Source of the DNA: an uncultured Verrucomicrobiota bacterium
GTDB lineage: Bacteria > Verrucomicrobiota > Verrucomicrobiia > Opitutales > Opitutaceae
Reading direction: 5' to 3'
DNA: 64,000 nt
NCBI GenBank assembly: GCA_913058185.1
Contig: CAJXQX010000004.1
Coordinates: 38,941-102,940, forward strand
The notes under the pieces were generated by a model. The model was not told the DNA's origin. It saw only the letters and a program-made list of their open reading frames with translations, and did not search any database. Each line of letters opens with the position of its first letter. The first letter of the stretch is position 1. The position numbers and the translations under genes were made by a program. Below are positions 26,404-35,906 of the stretch, one piece after another.

Positions 26404-27636
26404 ATGACCTCTCCTGAAATCAAAACCGTCGGCATCATCGGCTGCGGCGCCCGCGGCCTGCATCACATCGGTTTCAACATGGTAGACAGCGCCGCTGAAA
26501 CCGGCCTGCGCATCACCGCGGTTACTAACCGTTCGCTCGGCAGCGCCAACAACGCCGCCGATGAACTCGAAGCGCGTTACCGCTCCGTCGGACATCCCAC
26601 CACGGTCAACCGCTACGCCACTTACCAAAAGCTGCTCGCCGACGATTCAATCGACCTCGTTCTGATCACTTCCCACACCGACGCCCATCTCGAACACACG
26701 GTGGCTGCTCTCGAATCCGGCAAAAAGGTCTACCTCGAAAAACCAATAGCGGTGGACCTTGAAGAAGGTCGTCAAATTCTCGCCGCCGAGGAACGGACCG
26801 GCAATCGCCTCCTGATGGGCTTCACCCGTCGCTACGAAGACAGTTGGCTCAAAATGAAGGAACTCCTTGATGCGGGCGCCATCGGTTCGCTGCAAATGAT
26901 CCTGCTCCGATCTGTCATCCCCTACAGCCGTTACCTGCAAGGTTGGCATCGCAAACGCGGGTGGTCGGGCGGACCGCTCAACGACAAGTGCAGCCACCAC
27001 TTCGATGTTTTTCGTTGGATGACCAACGACGATTGCTCCGCCATCAGTGCTTTCGGCGGCCGCTCGGCGGTTTTCAAACCCGACCCCACCGCCCCCAAGC
27101 GGTGCTCCGTCTGTGATCGTGAATGCGCCTATCGCCGCTCCGACGCCCTCGAAGAATCTAAGGAGTCCGCGCCCGTCAAAATCGTCGATCCCAACAATCC
27201 CGAAGATGAGCGCTCCATTCAAGATGCCTGCGTCTACAGTCCCGACAGCGACGTCGAAGATAGCGGCAGCATCAATCTGCAGTTCAACAACGGCGTCATC
27301 GGCAACCTGTTCTTTACCATTTTTGGCCCCCTCGCACCCGACGGCGAAACCCTCGAGCTGGTCGGCGATTCCGGTCGCCTCGTGCTCTCCCGTTCCGACG
27401 GTATGATCCGCAGCTACACCCAACATGGCCGCGAGACCGACACCTTCTTTGCCGGCGGCGAAAACTTCGAATCGTCTCACTACGGTTCCGACAAACGTCT
27501 CGTGAAACACCTCCGTCATTTTGTGGACGGTGGCGAACCCATCTGCAGTGCGATCGATGGTTTCCGTTCCCTGCAAATGGTCGCCCGCTCGCGTGATTCC
27601 TTCGATGCCAAGGGCGGTTTGATGACGATCGACTAA
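26404..27636 (+). CDS. Gfo/Idh/MocA-family oxidoreductase with Cys-rich insert
   Basis: 410 residues, cytoplasmic. VGIIGCGARGLHHIGF (Rossmann motif, residues 9-24), ITSHTDAHLEHTVAALESGKKVYLEKPIAV (canonical E-K-P), GFTRRYEDSWLKMKELLDAGAIGSLQ, and SHHFDVFRWM for the substrate site. A CSVCDRECAY segment at about 238-247 has three Cys and may bind metal, an addition seen in some relatives. NAD(P)-dependent sugar or cyclitol oxidation is the expected role. Follows the transporter gene by 21 bases, so uptake and oxidation are probably linked. Confidence 0.92.
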   Translation: MTSPEIKTVGIIGCGARGLHHIGFNMVDSAAETGLRITAVTNRSLGSANNAADELEARYRSVGHPTTVNRYATYQKLLADDSIDLVLITSHTDAHLEHTVAALESGKKVYLEKPIAVDLEEGRQILAAEERTGNRLLMGFTRRYEDSWLKMKELLDAGAIGSLQMILLRSVIPYSRYLQGWHRKRGWSGGPLNDKCSHHFDVFRWMTNDDCSAISAFGGRSAVFKPDPTAPKRCSVCDRECAYRRSDALEESKESAPVKIVDPNNPEDERSIQDACVYSPDSDVEDSGSINLQFNNGVIGNLFFTIFGPLAPDGETLELVGDSGRLVLSRSDGMIRSYTQHGRETDTFFAGGENFESSHYGSDKRLVKHLRHFVDGGEPICSAIDGFRSLQMVARSRDSFDAKGGLMTID

Positions 27637-27878
27637 ACGTCCGATTCGATCGCTTCAACCAACTGAAAAACTGATCCTGCATAATAATCTTTAACTCCAT
27701 TTCAAGTAGGGCGATTTCGCCGAAAGCGCCGGTTACATCCTGCTGGAGCCCACTCCAACGGCGGCGCGCTCGGCGAGCACGCCCTACCTGAAATTCGATC
27801 TCGCCCGTTATTTCGTGCATGTTGTGCTTTGCACTCCGCCCCTATTTGTTGAATTCGCTCACTGACAAGCCATAGCCC
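27637..27878. repeat. Intergenic palindromic repeat (GTAGGGC family)
   Basis: Arms at 27706-27730 and 27763-27788 start and end GTAGGGCG/CGCCCTACC around a 32-base centre. The right arm is nearly identical (25 of 26) to the reverse complement of 20284-20309. It lies between two plus-strand genes; the rest of the gap shows nothing recognisable apart from the immediate upstream region of the next gene. Confidence 0.7.
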
Positions 27879-29417
27879 ATGGATTCCCCCCAAAGTCCCT
27901 ACGACGGCCAAGACCTGCTCTTCGGCGATCTACACAATCACTGTGGTTTATCCTACGGTCATGGTTCGCTCAAAGATGCGCTCAAGAACGCGCGGGAGCA
28001 GTTGGATTTCTGTTCGATCACGGGCCACGCGCATTGGCCTGACATGCCCGAACCTGACGAGCGGATCCAATACATCATCGATTTCCACCAAGTCGGATTC
28101 GCCAAACTAAAACGCGACTGGCCGCAGATGATGGAGACGTTGCAGTCCTACAACGATGAGGAGAAATTTGTCGTCTTCCCCGGCTTCGAGATCCACTCCA
28201 ACGCCGATGGTGACCGCACCATTCTTTACCAGAACTTCGCGGGCGAAATCATCTACGCCGACAGTATTCCCGATCTACACACCCGACTCGCGGCCCTCGC
28301 CGCCAACGGCGTCGAGGCATTGGCCTTCCCCCATCACATTGGCTACCGCACCGGCACGCGCGGCATCAACTGGGCGACTCACGACGAGCGCTGGGGGCCC
28401 TTCGTCGAGCTGCTCTCCATGCACGGCTGTTCTGAATCAAGTGAAAACACCCGCCCGTTTCTCCACTCGATGGGCGGTTCAGATTGGGAGAGCACGATTC
28501 AATACGGGCTCGCCCAAGGACACGTGTTCGGATTCTCCGGCCACACCGATCACCACAGCGGGCACCCCGGCAGTTATGGCCATGGCGTCACCGGACTCTG
28601 GGCCGACGGTCGCGATCGGAAGTCCATCTGGGACGCCTTCAAAGCGCGCCGCTGTTACGCTCTCACGGGTGATCGGATACAACTCGAATATACCCTCAAC
28701 GAAGCCCCCATGGGCTCGGTCGTCGCTCCCTGTTCTCACCGCGAAATCGAAGTTAAAGTGCATGCCGCCGGTGCCATCGACTGCATCGACGTGGTGAAGA
28801 ACAACGAGCTCGTTCATCGCGTTTCCCAGACCGACATCACGCCCGTCGAGGCCGGCGACACGATCCGCACCCTGATCTACCTTGAACTCGGTTGGGGCGA
28901 ACGTAACCGCGCCACCCCGTGGGATGTTGATCTCTCCATATCCGAGGGAACGATCATCCGGGAAGAGCCTCGATTCCGCGGACGTGAAGTGGTTTCGCCC
29001 GTCGAAGGCGACGACGACACGGAGAACGGTTTCTACGAGTCACGTTGGCAGCGATCGGACGATCAATCTGTTCATTTCAATACCGTCACTCGCAGTAACC
29101 CCAACAATTCAACCAACGCATCCCAAGGATTCTGTATTGAGATCGAAGCGCCGTTGACCGCGACCGTTAAAGCGACCCTCAACGGCCAGGTCGCCACTTT
29201 TCCGTTACGTGACCTCATCGCTGGCGCGCGCACCGGCCACCTCGGCGGCATCGACTCCCCCGCCTATCGTTTTCACCGCGCTCCACTGCTCCACGAATTC
29301 CATTGGGCCTTCAATTGGACCGACCAAGGTGACGGCGAGGACAACTACTACATCCGCGTCCGTCAGAGAAACGATCAATGGGCTTGGATCTCGCCCGTCT
29401 TCATTCGCAACCCCTGA
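27879..29417 (+). CDS. DUF3604 / PHP-like putative metal-dependent hydrolase
   Basis: 512 residues, no signal peptide. Clusters of His and Asp typical of the PHP-like superfamily: GDLHNHCGLSYGHGS at 16-30, SITGHAHWPD at about 46, FPGFEIHSNADGD, AFPHHIGYRTGTRG, LLSMHGCSE and SGHTDHHSGHPGSYGHG. These would hold a di- or trinuclear metal site. A beta-rich C-terminal half (ALTGDRIQLEYTLNEAPMGS onward) follows. DUF3604 proteins have no established substrate; cytoplasmic hydrolase is all that can be said. Confidence 0.85.
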   Translation: MDSPQSPYDGQDLLFGDLHNHCGLSYGHGSLKDALKNAREQLDFCSITGHAHWPDMPEPDERIQYIIDFHQVGFAKLKRDWPQMMETLQSYNDEEKFVVFPGFEIHSNADGDRTILYQNFAGEIIYADSIPDLHTRLAALAANGVEALAFPHHIGYRTGTRGINWATHDERWGPFVELLSMHGCSESSENTRPFLHSMGGSDWESTIQYGLAQGHVFGFSGHTDHHSGHPGSYGHGVTGLWADGRDRKSIWDAFKARRCYALTGDRIQLEYTLNEAPMGSVVAPCSHREIEVKVHAAGAIDCIDVVKNNELVHRVSQTDITPVEAGDTIRTLIYLELGWGERNRATPWDVDLSISEGTIIREEPRFRGREVVSPVEGDDDTENGFYESRWQRSDDQSVHFNTVTRSNPNNSTNASQGFCIEIEAPLTATVKATLNGQVATFPLRDLIAGARTGHLGGIDSPAYRFHRAPLLHEFHWAFNWTDQGDGEDNYYIRVRQRNDQWAWISPVFIRNP

Positions 29418-29645
29418 GGACAGGTAGGGACGGCGAGGTCTCGCCATAGTTTGGTCCCACCAAACGACGGCGGAACCGATGGGCCGGGCAATCAGGGAGG
29501 GATGGTCCGCTACACAACGGATCACTTAATTGGCGCGATGGTTTGGGATGTAGCCGGGCTCGGTGAGCCCGGTGCGGCGGCGTGGTTTCTGCTCAGGGGC
29601 GACCGGGGTCAGCGACCCCGGCTACAGCCTGCTGGAGTCGGGGAA
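29418..29645. repeat. Intergenic palindromic repeats between convergent genes
   Basis: Contains GGTAGGGACGG plus a GGCGAGGTCTCGCC palindrome at 29423-29445, and an inverted pair: 29549-29573 (TGTAGCCGGGCTCGGTGAGC core) and 29602-29628 (27 bases identical to 20221-20247). Each element is itself a hairpin. Located between converging gene ends, so a termination role is plausible. No coding sequence. Confidence 0.75.
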
Positions 29646-30821
29646 TCAGGGTGACGTTCTGGTGAGCAACCAATCGATTTCGAAGCTCGTGATCTGGGTG
29701 ACGTTGAGACCGCCCTTTGCTCGATCACCGGCGCAGTGGCCCAGCAGCACACGGTCGCCAACAAAATCGATCGCCGTGTAACAATACCAACCCTGCGGAT
29801 CGTCCTCGAGGGTGCGCGCGGTTTGCCACGTCACCCCATCATCCGCCGAGAGCGCTACGGACAGCGGCGTGCGCCCAGCCTCATTTTCAAGCGGAAACCG
29901 TGAATGGTCGTTCCAGACCATCACCAGTTCGTCGCGGCCCGGCAACCTCTCGATACTTGCAGGCGATCGCGGCGACCGAATGACGGTAGCCACCGGCTGA
30001 GTCCACGTGTCGCCACCATCCGCCGACCAGGCTTGATATTGATACCCCTCATCGGTGCGGGCCCACATCAGCAGTCGACCATCTTGAAGCTCCACCACCC
30101 CTGGCTCCTGTAACAGAATCCGAGTTCCATCGGGATGCCCGCCCTTGAGGGCCGAGGCAGAACGCTGCCACGTTTGACCGACGTCATCCGAAAAGTAACA
30201 AATCAAGACACCCGACCAATCTGGCTCGTTATAACTCGGGCGGTTGTGCAGCGCGACCGGACAGATCAATCGGCCACTGTTCAACTGAACCATGCGATCG
30301 TTGTTCAGCACATGATAACCCATGTCCTCGTCTGGGATAATCCCAACCGGATCGCTCCAGGTCTTCGCTTCATCGCGGGAAATCCGCATCACCGGCCGGC
30401 AATCCTCGAGGGAGTTCTTAATCATATAGAAGAGTGCGATCTCTCCGCTTTGCAATCGCAGCAACGAGACTGACATCACGTTAAAATCGCCTTCGTTAGG
30501 CACCACGACCTCGTCGTCCTGCGTCCATGAGAGGCCGCCGTCATGCGAAATCCGCTGAGCCAAATGGGCGGTCGCGTGGTCGGATCCTCCTCCCGTGAAG
30601 TGGGTGTAGATAAACAATACCCGCCCATCCTTCAGCTCGATAAAATCACCCTCACTGTTACGGGGGTTCTCCGGCCCCGGAGGCAGCAGCACCTCCTTCA
30701 TCACGCCTGGAACCGCTTTGACCTCGATCTCGTGCACATACGGCTCGGCGTTTAGCCCGGGAGCAACAAGAGCAGACAATAGTAAACCGAGACGAGGGAG
30801 GAGAAGTCGGGGACAGATCAT
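29646..30821 (-). CDS. Sialidase-like (BNR) secreted exo-glycosidase-type propeller
   Basis: 391 residues from ATG 30821 (signal peptide ending PGLNAE); a start at 30860 is possible but adds 13 polar residues. Asp-boxes ISHDGGLSW, ISRDEAKTW, FSDDVGQTW, WSADGGDTW and LSADDGVTW mark the blades. RNSEGDFIELKDGRVLFIYTHF and SVSLLRLQSGEIALFYMIKN are typical of the exo-alpha-sialidase-like family abundant in PVC and Bacteroidetes. A full Arg triad cannot be confirmed by eye, so true sialidase activity is uncertain. Extracellular or periplasmic. Confidence 0.85.
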   Translation of the reverse strand: MICPRLLLPRLGLLLSALVAPGLNAEPYVHEIEVKAVPGVMKEVLLPPGPENPRNSEGDFIELKDGRVLFIYTHFTGGGSDHATAHLAQRISHDGGLSWTQDDEVVVPNEGDFNVMSVSLLRLQSGEIALFYMIKNSLEDCRPVMRISRDEAKTWSDPVGIIPDEDMGYHVLNNDRMVQLNSGRLICPVALHNRPSYNEPDWSGVLICYFSDDVGQTWQRSASALKGGHPDGTRILLQEPGVVELQDGRLLMWARTDEGYQYQAWSADGGDTWTQPVATVIRSPRSPASIERLPGRDELVMVWNDHSRFPLENEAGRTPLSVALSADDGVTWQTARTLEDDPQGWYCYTAIDFVGDRVLLGHCAGDRAKGGLNVTQITSFEIDWLLTRTSP

Positions 30822-30925
30822 GGGGTGCCCCAGAACGTCACGTGAATGCCATAGGGTCAAACCAGACCGATTTTTAGTGATCCGCGCTGGCCAATTCGAG
30901 GCACCGCTCCGAACGTGTCCCCAAC

Positions 30926-31930
30926 ATGAAAGCCATCCAGTTCCAACCCGGTGCCAGCCTCGATCAACCCAATGCCGCTCTCGAAGTTGAGCTCCCGACT
31001 CCTACCGCCGAGGGACATGATATTCTCGTGAAGATCGAGGCCGTGGGCATGAACCCAGTCGATACCAAGGTTCGTCCCGGTGCCGATGGAGAGCCCAAGA
31101 CGCTCGGCTTCGATGCCGCTGGCACAGTCGCAGCCATCGGCGATGCCGTCACCCTCTTTAAAGTTGGCGATTCCGTCTACTACGCGGGCGACATCACCCG
31201 GCCCGGTTCCAACGCCGACTTTCAACTCGTCGACGAACGCATCGCCGGCATTCGTCCTAAGTCCCTCGACGCCGACGCCAGCGCCGCCCTGCCGCTCACC
31301 AGCCTCACGGCGTGGGAGTCCCTCTTTGATCGCCTGCACATCGACCCCGAAGCCGACAACGCCGGCCAGTCCATCCTCATCATCGGAGGTGCGGGCGGAG
31401 TCGGCTCCATGGGCATCCAGTTGGCCAAACTCGCTGGCCTCACCGTCATCGCCACCGCCTCCCGCGACGAGAGCGCCGCGTGGTGCAAAGAGCTCGGCGC
31501 CGACCACGTCGTCAATCACCGCGAGTCCATTCCGAATCAGCTCAAAGCGATCGATATTCCGCAGGTCAACTACATCGCGAACTTCAACAACACCGAAAAC
31601 TACTGGAACATCATGGGGGAGGTCATCGCTCCGCAGGGCCGCATCGTCCTCATCGTCGAACAAGTAGGCACCCTCGACATCGGTGGCCCCTACAAACTCA
31701 AGAGCGTCAGTGTATCGTGGGAACTCATGTTCACCCGTTCGTTGTTCAAGACGTCCGACATCGCCCAGCAGCACGCCATTCTTACGCGCATCGCCGAGCT
31801 GATCGACACCGGCAAAATTAAGTGCACCGCCAATGAAGCCATGGCTCCCCTCAACGTGGAAAACATCATTAAAGCCCACACCCTCCTCGAGTCCGGCAAG
31901 TCCATCGGAAAACTCACGATCAAACGCTAG
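30926..31930 (+). CDS. Zinc-type alcohol dehydrogenase-like protein (MDR superfamily)
   Basis: 334 residues, cytoplasmic. GroES-like start (EVELPTPTAEGHDILVKIEAVGMNPVDTKVRPG), then GFDAAGTVAAIGDAV and the NADPH-binding LIIGGAGGVGSMGIQLAKLAG at about 150-170. It matches the TIGR02817-type 'zinc-binding alcohol dehydrogenase family' close to quinone oxidoreductases; the Cys/His ligands of zinc ADHs are absent, so it is probably zinc-independent. No obvious link with the glycan genes; 116 bases before the sulfatase at 32047. Confidence 0.9.
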   Translation: MKAIQFQPGASLDQPNAALEVELPTPTAEGHDILVKIEAVGMNPVDTKVRPGADGEPKTLGFDAAGTVAAIGDAVTLFKVGDSVYYAGDITRPGSNADFQLVDERIAGIRPKSLDADASAALPLTSLTAWESLFDRLHIDPEADNAGQSILIIGGAGGVGSMGIQLAKLAGLTVIATASRDESAAWCKELGADHVVNHRESIPNQLKAIDIPQVNYIANFNNTENYWNIMGEVIAPQGRIVLIVEQVGTLDIGGPYKLKSVSVSWELMFTRSLFKTSDIAQQHAILTRIAELIDTGKIKCTANEAMAPLNVENIIKAHTLLESGKSIGKLTIKR

Positions 31931-32046
31931 TCCTCCGATACCCAGTCGCCTACCGCTAAGGGGAAGTTGCCTCGAACCAGCTTATCTTTGGCTCGGGCCA
32001 TCAGTTCCCAGCCGACTGCCCAGCTTCCTTCTACTCCCTTCGCCCC

Positions 32047-33591
32047 ATGAAACAAATCCTCTCCCTTCTCCTCGGTATTTTCGCCCTGAGCACCGCGTTC
32101 GCTGAACGGCCGAATATCCTATTCATCATCGCGGATGATGCCTCCCGAAATAGTTTTGGGGCCTACGGGGCAAAATACGTGGAAACGCCCCACTTCGATC
32201 GACTGGCCGATGAAGGGGTGCTGTTTACCAATGCCTACAACAACAACCCCAAGTGCGCCCCCGCCCGGGCTTGTTTGTTAACGGGTCGTTATTCGTGGCA
32301 ACTGGAAGAAGCCTGTAACCACAACCCGATCCTGTCCGACAAATGGGAGTTCTACCCTTGGATATTGGAAGAGCAGGGATACTTCATGGGGTTTACGGGC
32401 AAGGGCTGGGGACCCGGGACTTGGAAAGGTCGCGATGTGAACGCCGACAAGGGCCAAAACGACAATCCCGCCGGTCATGCCTACAATACCCGGACTCGAG
32501 AGGTTCCTTATAAGGGCATCAACAAAATCGACTACTCCGCCAACTTTGCCGACTTCCTGGATGCTCGAAACCCAGACAAGCCATTCTGCTTTTGGCTGGG
32601 TACCAAAGAACCTCATCGCGGTTACGAAAAAGACTCCTGGATGAAGGACGGACGCAATTTGGCCGATGTGGTCGTTCAGGATTTTTACCCGGACAATGCC
32701 ACGATCCGGGGCGACCTGGCCGACTATGCCATCGAGGTAGAATGGTATGACCAACAAATTGGCGCCGCGATCAAACTGCTCGAGGAACGCGGCCAACTTG
32801 AAAACACCCTCATCATCGCCACCTCCGACCACGGCATGCCGTTCCCCCGGGTAAAAGGTCAAATCTACGACGAAGGCTACCGGATTCCTTTTGTCGCCAT
32901 GTGGAAGGGCACAATCGTCCCCCAACGCGTGGTCTCCGATTTCATCACCTTCCCCGATCTGGCACCCACCCTGCTCGATCTGACGAAAATCGACGCGCCC
33001 GACCAAATGACCGGAGCAAGCTTCCTCACCCAACTGATGTCCACCGACTCCGGCCGGATCGACGAAAGCCGCAACCACACGCTACTCGGCAAGGAACGGC
33101 ACGATATTGGTCGCGTGGACAACGGCCTGCGGTCGGTTTCTTTTCCGGTGCGGGCAATTCGCAACGACTCATTTCTCTACAGTCACAATTTCCTTCCTCA
33201 CCGCTGGCCCGTCGGGAATCCTGAATATGGATACAAGAATACCGATGGCTCCCCCACCAAGAGTTTCCTGACTGAACTCGATCCCTCGGATCCCGACTAC
33301 AAGTATTTCGAAATATCCTTCGGCAAGCGCCCGTTCGAGGAACTCTACGATGTGCTCAACGACCCTCATTGTGTAAACAACCTGGCGGACAATCCGAGCT
33401 ACGCCAAAATCAAGGAACGGCTCTGGCAACAATTGGAGTCAGAACTCATCGCCCAGGGAGATCCCCGTGTCCTTGGCCAAGGCGAAATTTTCGACTACTA
33501 CCCCAACCGAAAATGGGAAGATAACCGCAAACTCTACAACGATCCCACCTGGAATCCCGTAAAGATTTTCGAAGAAAAATACGGAAAGTAA
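32047..33591 (+). CDS. S1 sulfatase, GKGWGPG subtype
   Basis: 514 residues, signal peptide 1-19. IIADDASRNSFGAYG at 27-41 and maturation motif CAPAR at 70-74 (the fourth position is Ala rather than the usual Ser or Thr, still within C-x-P-x-R), followed by LLTGRYSWQLEEACNH. GKGWGPG replaces GKWHLG, and SDHGMPFPRVKGQIYDEG is the second metal region. It shares these features with the tandem pair at 10463-13461, so it belongs to the same heparan-N-sulfatase-like branch but is more distant. The long C-terminal tail (YNDPTWNPVKIFEEKYGK) is unlike theirs. Confidence 0.93.
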   Translation: MKQILSLLLGIFALSTAFAERPNILFIIADDASRNSFGAYGAKYVETPHFDRLADEGVLFTNAYNNNPKCAPARACLLTGRYSWQLEEACNHNPILSDKWEFYPWILEEQGYFMGFTGKGWGPGTWKGRDVNADKGQNDNPAGHAYNTRTREVPYKGINKIDYSANFADFLDARNPDKPFCFWLGTKEPHRGYEKDSWMKDGRNLADVVVQDFYPDNATIRGDLADYAIEVEWYDQQIGAAIKLLEERGQLENTLIIATSDHGMPFPRVKGQIYDEGYRIPFVAMWKGTIVPQRVVSDFITFPDLAPTLLDLTKIDAPDQMTGASFLTQLMSTDSGRIDESRNHTLLGKERHDIGRVDNGLRSVSFPVRAIRNDSFLYSHNFLPHRWPVGNPEYGYKNTDGSPTKSFLTELDPSDPDYKYFEISFGKRPFEELYDVLNDPHCVNNLADNPSYAKIKERLWQQLESELIAQGDPRVLGQGEIFDYYPNRKWEDNRKLYNDPTWNPVKIFEEKYGK

Positions 33592-33773
33592 GCGACCCCT
33601 TCAGGTGCCGCCGAGCCATCCCAAATCTGATCACAATCACCAGGGCAAACACCACCGTCCTGCCCCAGATTGGACGGGCTAGGCTCATCCATTCAACCGG
33701 TTCAGTTGCAAAACGCTGTGCCCGGCTCCGGCGGAAGAACAGGCTGCTCGATTCGTCCGTCATTCTCTTTACT

Positions 33774-35906
33774 TTGCGTTCCGTGTCCCCCTCGTCGTCC
33801 CCCATTTTTTATCGCCTTCGTGGGTTGGCCGCCGCGCTGTGCACGCTGTTCGCAGTGGGCTCCTCCTCCGCGGCCGATACCCATGGCCAAACCCAGATCG
33901 GCGAAGGTTCAGAATTGGTGGTAAGCAAGGGATGGGTGGTGCGGGAGGTCCCGTCTGACCGCGAGGAGTTTCAGCCCAGCCTCGCCGTCGGCACGGCCCA
34001 GGGGCAGCACTACCTCTACGATCCCAACAAGCTCGTCATGCAGGGCGTGTGGACCGGCCTCTTTGGTCGGGTCACCGAGGAGGGGTCCTTCGCTCCTGAG
34101 CTCGGACGCCTCAAATCCTTTGCTTTGAAACGCACCCCTCCTTGGTCCTTTGGCGAGACGCCCCGCTGCGTCTTGGAGTTCGACTGGCACGGCTACGAGA
34201 TTCGTGATGATCACGTCGTGTTCCGTTACCGGCTTTTCGATGAACCCAGCGGCATGTCGTGGGAGGTCGAGGAATCGCTCGAATATGTCAGCGAGGAGTT
34301 GCAACGCATCCACTTCGCCATCGAGCCCAATCAGGAAACATCGGACTACTTAAACTACTGGGTGCGACAGACCGAGTTCCGACGCCTGTCGGCCAACGGG
34401 CAGCAGATTCAGCGCAATCTGCTCAAAAACCTCTACCCCAATCAAAAGGACTTCACCCTTTCGTTTCTGCGCCGCAGGGAAACGCCCACCGTGCCTCACG
34501 GCTACTCTATCAGTCCGATTGAAATTCCCACGCCTGAACTGCCCGCTCGATTCGAACCCACCGATATGGACTTCGCGCCGGACGGTTCGGTTTTCGTGAC
34601 GACCCGCACCGGTGGCGTGTGGCGACTGCAGGACGGAAACTGGTCCCTCTTCGCCGATGGTCTCAACGAAGTAAACGGCGTGCGCATGGCCCCGGATGCC
34701 GATGGCATTTTCGTGATGCAACGCCCCGAACTCACCCGCCTGCGCGACACCGACGGCGACGGCGCGGTCGACCACTACGAAACGATGGCAGACCGTTTTC
34801 GTTTCACCGGGCACTACCACGAATTCGCGTTCGGTCCCCGCATCAATTCTGCGGGCCAGATGTTCTTTTCCACCGGACTCGCCTCCTCCGGCTTCTTCAC
34901 CGCGACAGACAATTCCCAAAATCAAATGACCACTGCGCTCGGCTATCGCGGCTGGGTCATGCGCTACAATCCCGATGGCACCCTCACTCCCTTCGCCGCG
35001 GGCCTGCGGTCACCGGCTGGCATCGGGATAAACGCCGAGGACGAGCTCTTCATCGTCGACAATCAGGGCGACTGGGTCGCGTCGTCCTATCTGGGCCACG
35101 TGGAGGAAGGCGATTTTCTCGGACATCCCGTATCGCTGTGGGATCGCCCCGAGTTCGGCATCACTCCAAGCGATCTCGACTACCGGACCCTCGACGCAAT
35201 CCCGGAAGACGTCCCTCCCCTGGACAAAGCAGCCTTCACCCGGGAACGAAAGCTCCCCTCCGTATGGTTGTCGCATGGCGATCTCACCAACTCACCAGGG
35301 CACCCGTCCTTCGCCCCCGAAAAGGTATTCGGCCCCTTCGGCGGTCAGGCGTTCATCGCCGACATCGCCCACCGCAACATCGTCCGCGTCGCTTTGGAAA
35401 AAGTAGGCGGTAAATACCAAGGCGCGGTATTTCCCTTTATTCGTCCGTTGAGCAGTGCGAGTTATTCGACCGCCTTTGATCCGGACGGAAATCTGTGGGT
35501 CGGCGCCGTGGGCCGCGGCTGGACCGCCGGGGAGCCGATGATCGAAGTGATCCATTTCGACGAAGAAGAGACTCCCTTCGAAATGCACCGCATCGCGCTC
35601 ACCCGTGACGGCTTTGATATCCACTTCACCCAGCCTCTGGCGTCCCGCGATCTGGAACTCCAGGACCTCGCGATCGCCGAGTATCAATACGAATATTGGT
35701 CCGGCTACGGGTCTGAACAGATCAACACGGCGGAGGTGCCCATCGCGTCGGCGACAGTATCGACCGATCGCCGAGTGCTCTCTATCAAACTCCCCCGCCA
35801 GGCTGAATACATTTACGAGATCCAACTGCCGGAATTGACCTCCGCCTCCGGTCTGAGTCTCGAGAACAACTACGCGGTCTACACCCTCAACCAACTGCTC
35901 CCATGA
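33774..35906 (+). CDS. Secreted PVC-type beta-propeller protein lacking haem
   Basis: 710 residues from TTG 33774; GTG 33783 is equally possible as no ATG is available. Signal peptide ends near GSSSAAD. Residues about 35-245 form an all-beta N-terminal domain (YLYDPNKLVMQGVWTGLFG). Residues about 255-600 are a glucose/sorbosone-dehydrogenase-like propeller (MDFAPDGSVFVTTRTGGVW, RDTDGDGAVDHYE, GLRSPAGIGINAEDELFIVDNQGDW). No CxxCH is present; the cytochrome is supplied by the next gene, whose ATG overlaps this stop (35903-35906). Together they look like a split version of the fused propeller-cytochrome proteins usual in this phylum. Probable periplasmic sugar oxidation. Confidence 0.87.
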   Translation: MRSVSPSSSPIFYRLRGLAAALCTLFAVGSSSAADTHGQTQIGEGSELVVSKGWVVREVPSDREEFQPSLAVGTAQGQHYLYDPNKLVMQGVWTGLFGRVTEEGSFAPELGRLKSFALKRTPPWSFGETPRCVLEFDWHGYEIRDDHVVFRYRLFDEPSGMSWEVEESLEYVSEELQRIHFAIEPNQETSDYLNYWVRQTEFRRLSANGQQIQRNLLKNLYPNQKDFTLSFLRRRETPTVPHGYSISPIEIPTPELPARFEPTDMDFAPDGSVFVTTRTGGVWRLQDGNWSLFADGLNEVNGVRMAPDADGIFVMQRPELTRLRDTDGDGAVDHYETMADRFRFTGHYHEFAFGPRINSAGQMFFSTGLASSGFFTATDNSQNQMTTALGYRGWVMRYNPDGTLTPFAAGLRSPAGIGINAEDELFIVDNQGDWVASSYLGHVEEGDFLGHPVSLWDRPEFGITPSDLDYRTLDAIPEDVPPLDKAAFTRERKLPSVWLSHGDLTNSPGHPSFAPEKVFGPFGGQAFIADIAHRNIVRVALEKVGGKYQGAVFPFIRPLSSASYSTAFDPDGNLWVGAVGRGWTAGEPMIEVIHFDEEETPFEMHRIALTRDGFDIHFTQPLASRDLELQDLAIAEYQYEYWSGYGSEQINTAEVPIASATVSTDRRVLSIKLPRQAEYIYEIQLPELTSASGLSLENNYAVYTLNQLLP

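Noticed and set aside
30857..31879. 340-codon minus-strand frame opposite the MDR oxidoreductase
   Set aside because: Antisense of a recognised enzyme; composition typical of a shadow frame.
32278..33078. 266-codon minus-strand frame opposite the sulfatase at 32047
   Set aside because: No motif; antisense to catalytic-domain codons.
33446..33805. Minus-strand frame starting between the 32047 and 33774 genes (MTDESSSLFFRRS region)
   Set aside because: Mostly antisense to the sulfatase 3' end; the intergenic part has no family resemblance or clear ribosome-binding site.
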